From Brevundimonas sp. (lineage in GTDB: Bacteria; Pseudomonadota; Alphaproteobacteria; Caulobacterales; Caulobacteraceae), in NCBI GenBank assembly GCA_024711185.1, contig JANJTI010000121.1, positions 1 through 6,201 of the forward strand: 6,201 bases of DNA. The letters are read 5' to 3'. Both the position numbers and the translations under genes were made by a program. This document shows positions 1-5,709 of this stretch, one piece after another (position 1 is the first letter of the stretch; the number at the start of each line of letters is the position of its first letter). Under the pieces are notes generated by a model, which searched no databases, was not told the DNA's origin, and was given only the letters and a program-made list of their open reading frames with translations.

Positions 1-370
1 GGGCCCGGCCCTCCGAACCGACCAGGTCCGAGGCGCTGGCGGCCAGCAGGGCGTCGCCGCGCGGCAGGCCCAGCCGCTCCAGCGAGCGGCGCGCCCGCGC
101 CTCGACGCGGTCCACCCCGTCGGCGATCGGGACGGTGCGCACCGTCACCTGGAAGGGCGAAGGAAAGGGCCATGCCTGGCCGAGCAGACGTTCGCCGTCG
201 CCGTCCGGCCGGGTGGCGACCACGGTCACGCCGGCGTCGGCGGCGGTCTGGAGCAGGAAACGCAGCGATTCCTCGCGCGCGCCGACCGGCGCGGGCATGG
301 CGCGTTCCGGCGCGTGCACGACGGCGAGCGCGAGCTTGTCGACCGGGGACGGGGCGCGGTGCGGGATCAC
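1..370 (-). CDS. Aldo/keto reductase-like protein, N-terminal part (runs off left edge)
   Basis: The minus strand is open from a GTG at 370-368 to the window edge, giving 123 residues. The pattern fits the N-terminal half of the short aldo/keto reductases: a first strand (LALAVV), a helix followed by AADAGVTVVAT, then GDGERLLG, a strand QVTVRTV, and RRSLERLGLPRGDALL followed by SDLVGSEGR. These correspond to the family's AGI-x-FDTA, YGxxExxLG, SLxRL and DxLLxHxPxDL elements. The catalytic Asp of FDTA and the Tyr of YG are not where expected: the sequence reads VVATRPDGDGERLLG. The protein may therefore be a non-catalytic or altered family member. I chose GTG because the first strand lies upstream of the only in-frame ATG (298-296, residue 25); its ribosome-binding site is weak. 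The gene is divergent from argG. Family is fairly sure; activity and substrate are unknown. Confidence 0.68.
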   Translation of the reverse strand, partial: MIPHRAPSPVDKLALAVVHAPERAMPAPVGAREESLRFLLQTAADAGVTVVATRPDGDGERLLGQAWPFPSPFQVTVRTVPIADGVDRVEARARRSLERLGLPRGDALLAASASDLVGSEGRA

Positions 371-539
371 CGGCGGACTCTGACGGGCAAAGCTTAAGAC
401 CCGCCTTCCAACTTCTTGCCCGATCCTTACCCGGCGAGCGCCGGTATCGCCGCAATCCCGCCCTTGCATCGCGGGGCCGCAGGCCCTTTAAGCGCGCCGA
501 CGGAACCGCCCGCCTCCCCGCGTTCGCCAAGGATTCCCC
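371..539. other. Divergent intergenic region with two dyads
   Basis: Besides the candidate argG promoter, this region holds CGGGCAA (384-390) inverted as TTGCCCG (416-422), 25 bases apart. It also holds the near-palindrome CCGGCGAGCGCCGG (431-444). Either could bind a regulator of one or both divergent genes. I see no ARG-box-like AT-rich palindrome, no small ORF with a convincing ribosome-binding site, and no clear promoter for the minus-strand gene. Confidence 0.3.
464..492 (+). promoter_or_regulatory. Candidate housekeeping promoter of argG
   Basis: TTGCAT (464-469) and TTTAAG (487-492) are separated by exactly 17 bases and lie about 50 bases upstream of the argG start. This is an acceptable but imperfect match to a SigA/Sig70-type -35/-10 pair. 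The spacer holds a small hairpin, GGGCC-GCA-GGCCC (474-486). It is the only reasonably spaced, AT-containing hexamer pair I see in the 371-539 intergenic region. No attenuator or leader peptide is evident. Confidence 0.35.
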
Positions 540-1778
<1,239 letters not shown>

Positions 1779-1802
1779 CGGAATCCGCTCGCCACGCGCC
1801 GT

Positions 1803-1833
1803 CCGGGGCGCCATGCTGCGGCCTGCGCCCCGG
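1803..1833 (+). terminator. Hairpin after argG, possible terminator or processing site
   Basis: A perfect 9-bp inverted repeat, CCGGGGCGC (1803-1811) and GCGCCCCGG (1825-1833), surrounds a 13-base loop and begins 24 bases after the argG stop. There is no U-tract after it, so a classical intrinsic terminator is not shown. It could attenuate or stabilise the argG 3' end before the next gene. Confidence 0.35.
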
Positions 1834-1858
1834 CGCCGCCAACCTTCAGGATTTCCTC

Positions 1859-2293
1859 ATGTCTCTCCGCCTCGTCCTCGCCGCCTCGGCCGTTCTCGCC
1901 TTCGCCGCGCCCGTACTCGCCCAGGAGGCGCCTGCCGCCGCCGCTGCCGCGGCGCCGATGACGGAGGCCGAACTGGAGGTCCGGGCCGACGCCTTCGAAG
2001 CCCGCATGGCCGAGATGACCTCCGAGATGCAGGCCGCCGCCGCCGCCGCCGCGGGCGACGCGGCGAAGATGTCGGCCGACCTTGACGCCATCGCCGCCCG
2101 CTATCAGCCGGAGGCGGACGTCTTCGCCGAGGAGCTGAAGGGCTTCATCGCCTCGCAGATGGCGAGCCTGCCGCCCGAGGCGCAGGCGCAGGCCGCCATG
2201 GTCGGACCGATGATCGACGCCCAGGTTCGCGGCCTTCCCGCCCAGTCGAAGGCCGAGGTCATGGCCGCGGCCGCGCAGCCGGCCGCCGAGTAG
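1859..2293 (+). CDS. Small secreted Ala-rich helical protein, unknown function (copy 1)
   Basis: This encodes a 144-residue protein of a family I do not recognise. Residues 1-21 form a Sec signal peptide with Arg4, a hydrophobic core and VLA before Gln22, so the mature protein should be periplasmic or secreted. The mature part is Ala, Glu and Met rich and predicted helical, with two seven-Ala runs (26-32 and 59-65). It shows FEARM (46-50) and Y82-x-P84-x4-F89. The next gene has the same two motifs at the same spacing, which suggests a tandem duplication. There is no Cys, lipobox or membrane anchor beyond the signal. The ATG at 1859 has AGGA at 1848-1851, seven bases upstream. Six consecutive GCC codons (about 2033-2050) make the second Ala run a likely slippage site. 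The protein is probably real; its function is unknown. Confidence 0.82.
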   Translation: MSLRLVLAASAVLAFAAPVLAQEAPAAAAAAAPMTEAELEVRADAFEARMAEMTSEMQAAAAAAAGDAAKMSADLDAIAARYQPEADVFAEELKGFIASQMASLPPEAQAQAAMVGPMIDAQVRGLPAQSKAEVMAAAAQPAAE

Positions 2294-2301
2294 GTTGCGG
2301 G

Positions 2302-2321
2302 GGCGGCGAGGCTTCGCCGCC
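2302..2321 (+). terminator. Hairpin between the two secreted-protein genes
   Basis: GGCGGCGA (2302-2309) and TCGCCGCC (2314-2321) form a perfect 8-bp stem with a four-base GGCT loop, nine bases after the stop of the first secreted-protein gene. Only TTACC follows, so the tail is weak for an intrinsic terminator. It may be a partial terminator or an mRNA-stabilising hairpin separating the two paralogous genes. Confidence 0.4.
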
Positions 2322-2390
2322 TTACCGCGATTTCACTTGAGGTCGAACGGCGTTGGGTCGAGGTTCCGGGCGTCCCCAAGGAGCCCCGCC

Positions 2391-2969
2391 ATGATCAAGG
2401 CCCTGTCCCTCGCCGCCGCCCTCGCCATCCTCCCCCTGTCCGCCGCCGCGGCGCAGGAGACGGAGAACGCCGGGACCTCCGCCGCCTGGGCAGAGGCCGC
2501 GATCGAGGCCGCGGCCGAGCGTTTCGAGGCCCGCATGGAGGAGTTCGGCGAGCGTGCCGAAGCCCTCGGGGCCGACGAGAGTCTGACCGACGAGCAGCGC
2601 GAGATGCGCGTCGCCGCCCTGTGGGGCGAGTATGCGCCGGACGTGCAGGCCTTCACCGCCGTGGTCAGCCAGCACGCCGCCCGCATCGCCGGGCAGGCGC
2701 TGGCCGAGATCGACGTCGAGGCGATCGTCGCCGAGGCGCTGTCGGGGGTCGATCTGTCCGGCGCCATGGCCGCCGCGGGCGGCATGGCCATGAACGGCGC
2801 GTGGGCCTCCAACGACCCCGAGCACATGGCCACCTACGGCCTCATGGCCGACTATGCCCTGGGCGGCGCGCTCGAGGAGGTGGATGCCGCCATGGCGGAG
2901 GTCAACGTCGCAACTGCGCAGGTCGCCGCCGCCGCCGCGGCCGCGCCCGGGGTCGACGAGGCGCGCTGA
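2391..2969 (+). CDS. Small secreted Ala-rich helical protein, unknown function (copy 2)
   Basis: This encodes a 192-residue protein, also of no family I can name. A signal peptide spans residues 1-21 (Lys3, hydrophobic core, AAA before Gln22), so the mature protein should begin QE like that of the preceding gene. FEARM (45-49) and Y81-x-P83-x4-F88 match the upstream protein with an identical 36-residue F-to-Y distance, so the two align without gaps over about 45 residues. The remainder is helical and rich in Ala, Glu and Met. It includes a Gly/Met segment around AAGGMAMNGAW and a C-terminal Ala run, extending about 50 residues beyond copy 1. The ATG at 2391 is chosen over earlier in-frame starts because AAGGAG (2378-2383) lies seven bases before it and the signal peptide starts there. 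A periplasmic or secreted role is inferred; the function is unknown. Confidence 0.84.
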   Translation: MIKALSLAAALAILPLSAAAAQETENAGTSAAWAEAAIEAAAERFEARMEEFGERAEALGADESLTDEQREMRVAALWGEYAPDVQAFTAVVSQHAARIAGQALAEIDVEAIVAEALSGVDLSGAMAAAGGMAMNGAWASNDPEHMATYGLMADYALGGALEEVDAAMAEVNVATAQVAAAAAAAPGVDEAR

Positions 2970-2989
2970 TCCGCCTTGACGGGCGTCGC

Positions 2990-3012
2990 GGCCGGCCCGA
3001 CAGGGACCGGCC
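2990..3012 (+). promoter_or_regulatory. Hairpin enclosing the ribosome-binding site of the LysE-type gene
   Basis: GGCCGGCCC (2990-2998) can pair with GGG (3003-3005) and CCGGCC (3007-3012), with A3006 bulged and a GACA loop. The 3' arm contains the AGGGA ribosome-binding site (3002-3006) and ends at the base before the ATG. Nine G-C pairs should hide the site unless unfolded, for example by ribosomes finishing the upstream gene 43 bases away. The structure is seen by eye and not computed; in such GC-rich DNA it could be chance. Confidence 0.4.
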
Positions 3013-3648
3013 ATGCCCGCCCTGCCCGTCGATCCACACCTCTACGCCGCCTTCCTCGGGGTGATGGCCGTCATGGCGGTCACGCCCGGGCCGGCCAACG
3101 TCTTCTCGATCGCCAACGGGGTTCAGCGCGGCCCGATGGGCGCGCTCGCCGGCGTGGCGGGGATGAACGCCGCCACCCTCGTCTGGTTCGCCGCCGCAGC
3201 CCTCGGCCTGGGCGCCCTGATCGTCGCCTTTCCCGCCGTCTTCCGGCTGGTCTCCGTCGCCGGGGCGCTCTACGTCGCGGGCCTCGGCCTCAAGGCGCTG
3301 CACGGCGCCGTCCGCGCGGACGGCGCGGAGACAGGCCACGCCCCCATCCGGCTGGGCCGCGGGGCCTTCGTCGACGGCTTCATGGTGCAGATCGCCAATC
3401 CCAAGATCGTGCTGTTCTTCTCCGCCGTCCTGCCGCCCTTTCTGGACGTAAACCGCCCGGCGGCGCCCCAGCTGGCCCTGTTCGCCCTGGCCACCATCGG
3501 CATGGACGTGCTCAGTATGTCGGCCTATGGCCTCGGCGGCGCGGCGCTGGCCCGGCGCATGACCGAGCCGCGTTTCCGGCGCGGCTTCGCCGTCTTCACC
3601 GGCCTGCTTCTGCTCGCTGCGGCCGCGCTGATAGTCTCGCGTTTGTAA
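3013..3648 (+). CDS. LysE/RhtB-family amino-acid exporter
   Basis: This is an inner-membrane exporter of the LysE/RhtB superfamily, which expels amino acids such as lysine, homoserine, threonine or leucine. The 211-residue length is typical. The family hallmark PGPAN is at 25-29 in the first membrane helix, followed by the NGVQRGPMGALAGVAG segment. NPK (129-131) precedes the hydrophobic IVLFFSAVLPPF stretch. About six membrane segments are visible: roughly 10-35, 43-66, 68-95, 118-142, 152-178 and 190-210. The ATG at 3013 follows AGGGA (3002-3006) by six bases, inside a hairpin. It lies 43 bases after the second secreted-protein gene and may be cotranscribed with it. The substrate cannot be read from the sequence. 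Closeness to argG makes arginine tempting, but three genes intervene in function or position, so I do not assert an ArgO-like role. Confidence 0.93.
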   Translation: MPALPVDPHLYAAFLGVMAVMAVTPGPANVFSIANGVQRGPMGALAGVAGMNAATLVWFAAAALGLGALIVAFPAVFRLVSVAGALYVAGLGLKALHGAVRADGAETGHAPIRLGRGAFVDGFMVQIANPKIVLFFSAVLPPFLDVNRPAAPQLALFALATIGMDVLSMSAYGLGGAALARRMTEPRFRRGFAVFTGLLLLAAAALIVSRL

Positions 3649-3663
3649 GCACTTGAGTCCCGG

Positions 3664-3689
3664 GGAACCGCCGCCGTTCAGCGCCCGTT
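3664..3689 (+). promoter_or_regulatory. Candidate SigT/EcfG general-stress promoter of the lipoprotein gene
   Basis: GGAAC (3664-3668) and CGTT (3686-3689) are 17 bases apart, fitting the known alphaproteobacterial EcfG (SigT in Caulobacter) consensus of GGAAC, 16-17 bases, then CGTT. Transcription would start about seven bases after the CGTT, leaving a leader of roughly 35 bases that contains AAGGAG (3718-3723). The match is seen directly; use by SigT is inferred. A second CGTTCA 11 bases upstream of the -10 copy gives a rival reading as a regulator site. Confidence 0.55.
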
Positions 3690-3730
3690 CATGCCCTGAG
3701 GCGCGGAATGTCGCGACAAGGAGATTTCCG

Positions 3731-4279
3731 ATGAATGCTCGCATCCTCAAGTCCGCGGCCGTGGCGGCCTCGGCCGCGCTGGCGCTGTCGGCCTGTGCGA
3801 CGGCCACGCCGTACGGACCCGCCGGCTACGGCAGCCGCTACGGCTATTCGGAACAGCGCATCGACGCCGACCGCTACCGCATCAGCTTCGCCGGCAATTC
3901 GGTGACCACCCGGGACCAGGTCGAGATGGCCCTGCTGCTGCGCGCCGCCGAAGTCACCGTGCAGAGCGGCTACGACTGGTTCGCCACCGTCAACCGCGCC
4001 ACCGATCGCGACGTGCGCTACCAGGCCACGCCGGATCCCTTCTACTACGACCGGTACAGCCCGTTCTGGGGGCCCCGCTGGCGCTACTATCGCCGCGGCT
4101 ACTGGAGCCCGTGGTACGATCCGTTTGGCCCGGACTTCGACGTGCGCGAGATCGACCGCTACGAGGCCACCGCCGAGATCGTCATGGGCCGCGGCCCCAA
4201 GCCGGCCGGCGACCCCAACGCCTTCGACGCCCGCGAGGTGATCGACAACCTCGGACCGCGCGTGCCCCGGGCGATGTAA
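3731..4279 (+). CDS. Tyr/Trp-rich lipoprotein, CC0125/CC1285-like family
   Basis: This is a 182-residue predicted lipoprotein. The signal has Arg4 and Lys7, a hydrophobic Ala/Leu core and the lipobox L19-S20-A21-C22, so Cys22 should be lipidated. Ala at +2 favours the outer membrane. The mature N-terminus carries YGPAGYGSRYGYSEQRI and then DRYRISFAGNS, followed by the helix-like VEMALLLRAAEVTVQSGYDWF. From memory this pattern fits the lipoproteins named CC0125/CC1285 family in Caulobacter relatives, whose function is not known to me. Residues 104-136 are strikingly aromatic: 15 of 33 are Phe, Tyr or Trp, mixed with Arg and Pro. The ATG at 3731 is preferred to the upstream in-frame TTG at 3653 because of the AAGGAG seven bases away and the intact lipobox signal. 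A SigT-like promoter suggests stress induction. It is convergent with the next gene. Confidence 0.88.
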   Translation: MNARILKSAAVAASAALALSACATATPYGPAGYGSRYGYSEQRIDADRYRISFAGNSVTTRDQVEMALLLRAAEVTVQSGYDWFATVNRATDRDVRYQATPDPFYYDRYSPFWGPRWRYYRRGYWSPWYDPFGPDFDVREIDRYEATAEIVMGRGPKPAGDPNAFDAREVIDNLGPRVPRAM

Positions 4280-4284
4280 GGTCA

Positions 4285-4369
4285 GGGTCGCGGGTGTGGG
4301 GCGTAGGGTGTGGGGTGTCGGCGCGCGTCGAAACCCAATGCCCTATGCCCTACACCCCACACCCTACCC
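4285..4369. repeat. Heptamer-phased inverted repeat element in a convergent intergenic gap
   Basis: On the plus strand, GGG begins at 4285, 4292, 4299, 4306 and 4313, exactly seven bases apart. CCC begins at 4334, 4341, 4348, 4355 and 4362, again exactly seven apart. The arms are inverted copies of a degenerate heptamer (GGGTGTG-like and CCCTACA-like). Within them GTAGGGTGTGGGGTGT (4303-4318) is perfectly complementary to 4352-4367, giving a 16-bp stem around a 33-base loop. Each arm meets the simple G-quadruplex pattern, on opposite strands. The element fills nearly the whole gap between two convergent genes and reaches into the stop codon of the minus-strand gene. I do not know a named element matching it. 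Confidence 0.85.
4303..4367. terminator. Possible bidirectional terminator formed by the repeat arms
   Basis: The 16-bp perfect stem lies between two convergent genes, and transcripts from either side would fold it. The plus-strand message would meet it 24 bases after its stop, while for the minus-strand gene the stop codon itself lies in the first arm. There is no U-tract on either side, so termination would need Rho or the strength of the stem alone. This is an inference from position and structure. Confidence 0.4.
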
Positions 4370-5104
4370 GATCCTCGGCCCCTTCAGCCGGCGCTTGTTC
4401 ACATGCGTCTCCGGGGCCTTGCCGAGGTCCTCGGGCACCTCGCCCTTGAAGTAGTAGCGCTGCCACGCCTCCTTGGCGGCCTCCGGGTCGCCGGCGGCGA
4501 GGCGCTGGTTGAAGTCTGTTCGCGCCCGGTTCCAGGCCTCGAACTGGCCGTGCATGTTGGGGTTGGACTCCAGCGTGCGGATCACCGGCTCGAACTGCTC
4601 GACCTTGCGGTGCTCGATCGGGGTGATGAAGCAGAACGGCTCGCCCTTCTCGAACTTCACCCGTCCCGGCCGGGTGAAGATCCAGTTCATGGTGAAGGGG
4701 AAGGGCAGCCAGTCGGTCTCGATCAGCCCGGTCAGCGGCTGGATGCCGTCCTTGACGTGGTTGGGCGAGCCGCCGGCCAGCAGCCCCCAGCCCGGCGGCG
4801 TGCGGAACAGGTACTGCGGATGCATGGTCAGCACCCCGCGCGAGAAGTGCGAGGTGACGATGTGCTTCAGGTTCGGGACCGGTCGCTCGGGCGTGATCGT
4901 GATGTCGTCCTGGCTCGGCCCGCCGTTCCACTCGGCGGTGAAGGTGATCGGGCAGAGGATCTCCCAGCCCGTGGTGTTGGCCATGGTGAGCGGCAGGCAG
5001 CGGTAGGGGTGCCGGCTGGCGAAGGCGTCCATCCAGTTGCGCGACTGGCGACCGGGCACGAGGTCCGGCGGCTGCGGCATCATGGGGTAGCATTCGAGCT
5101 CCAC
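4364..5104 (-). CDS. DUF6065-like protein, unknown function
   Basis: This is a 246-residue cytosolic-looking protein with no signal or membrane segment. It matches my memory of the DUF6065 family: WMD near residue 24, YRCLPLTMANTTGWEI (34-49), FTAEWNGG (55-62), SHFSRGVLT (85-93), YLFRTPPGWG (98-107), then DGIQPLTGLIETDWLPFPFTMNW (119-141) and FTRPGRVKFEKGEPFCFI (143-160). Many Trp, Pro and His residues are conserved-looking, but I know no established reaction. The C-terminal third is charged and helical (FEAWNRARTDFNQRL...). The start is GTG at 5104-5102, supported by GGAGA (5111-5115) six bases upstream. The stop codon TAG (4366-4364) lies within the heptamer repeat, which may have altered the original C-terminus. 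The gene is divergent from the deacylase gene with a 52-bp gap. Confidence 0.85.
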   Translation of the reverse strand: MELECYPMMPQPPDLVPGRQSRNWMDAFASRHPYRCLPLTMANTTGWEILCPITFTAEWNGGPSQDDITITPERPVPNLKHIVTSHFSRGVLTMHPQYLFRTPPGWGLLAGGSPNHVKDGIQPLTGLIETDWLPFPFTMNWIFTRPGRVKFEKGEPFCFITPIEHRKVEQFEPVIRTLESNPNMHGQFEAWNRARTDFNQRLAAGDPEAAKEAWQRYYFKGEVPEDLGKAPETHVNKRRLKGPRIG

Positions 5105-5156
5105 GGGCGGTCTCCGGTCTCTGGTCGGGCGAGCCCTTCACCCCTAGCTTCGCCCC

Positions 5157-5702
5157 ATGACCGAAGACAAGCCGACGGCCGACGCTGCCGTTCTCCCCGC
5201 TCCCGCCTTCGACCGCGACCGCCTGCTGGCCTGGCTCGCGCAACACGACATCCCGCACGTCACCCACGACCACCCGGCCGTCTTCCGGGTCGATGAGGGA
5301 CACGAGCTCAAGGCGGCCATGCCCGGCGCCCACACCAAGAACCTGTTCCTCAAGGACAAGAAGGGGAAGCTGTGGCTGATCTCGGCGCGGCAGGACACGG
5401 TGGTGGATCTGAAGCGCGCCGACAAATGGATCGGCGCGGCCCGCCTGTCCTTCGGCAACGAGACCCTCCTGTGGGAGACCCTCGGCGTCCGCCCCGGCTC
5501 GGTCACCGCCCTCGGCCTGATCAACGACCCCGACCACCGCGTGACCTTCATCCTCGACAAGGCCCTGTGGGACGCGGACATCGTCAACTTCCACCCCCTG
5601 ACCAACACGGCGACCACGGCGCTGGGGCAGGCCGATTTCCGGCGCTTCCTGCAGCTGCTGGGGCGGGAGCCGGTGGTGGTGGATTTCGGCGTCTTGGGCT
5701 GA
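5157..5702 (+). CDS. ProXp-ala/PrdX-type prolyl-tRNA editing deacylase
   Basis: This is a stand-alone YbaK-like editing domain. Members of this group hydrolyse alanine wrongly attached to tRNA-Pro, in the cytoplasm, backing up prolyl-tRNA synthetases that lack an insertion editing domain. The 181 residues show the family order: [12 protein letters not shown] (37-48), [12 protein letters not shown] (59-70) with the conserved Lys61, [37 protein letters not shown] (110-124), VTFILDKAL, and [11 protein letters not shown] (144-154). About 18 residues precede the first conserved helix, slightly longer than usual. The ATG at 5157 has no visible Shine-Dalgarno sequence, and no closer in-frame ATG exists before residue 55. 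A leaderless message is possible, with TAGCTT (5145-5150) as a -10-like box, but this is unproven. The ala specificity is assigned by family resemblance. Confidence 0.93.
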   Translation: MTEDKPTADAAVLPAPAFDRDRLLAWLAQHDIPHVTHDHPAVFRVDEGHELKAAMPGAHTKNLFLKDKKGKLWLISARQDTVVDLKRADKWIGAARLSFGNETLLWETLGVRPGSVTALGLINDPDHRVTFILDKALWDADIVNFHPLTNTATTALGQADFRRFLQLLGREPVVVDFGVLG

Positions 5703-5709
5703 GGTCCGC

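Noticed and set aside
502..524. GGAAC (502-506) and CGTT (521-524) upstream of argG as a second SigT promoter
   Set aside because: The spacing is 14 bases rather than 16-17, and the CGTT would leave a very short leader before the argG start.
2902..3807. Minus-strand frame of 301 codons opposite the LysE-type gene
   Set aside because: Its low-complexity Gly/Glu/Arg-rich translation opposes a clear membrane transporter and overlaps the promoter of the lipoprotein gene.
4310..5296. Plus-strand frame of 328 codons opposite the DUF6065-like gene
   Set aside because: It is an antisense shadow of a gene with clear family motifs, caused by GC-rich third positions. No ribosome-binding site or domain is recognisable.
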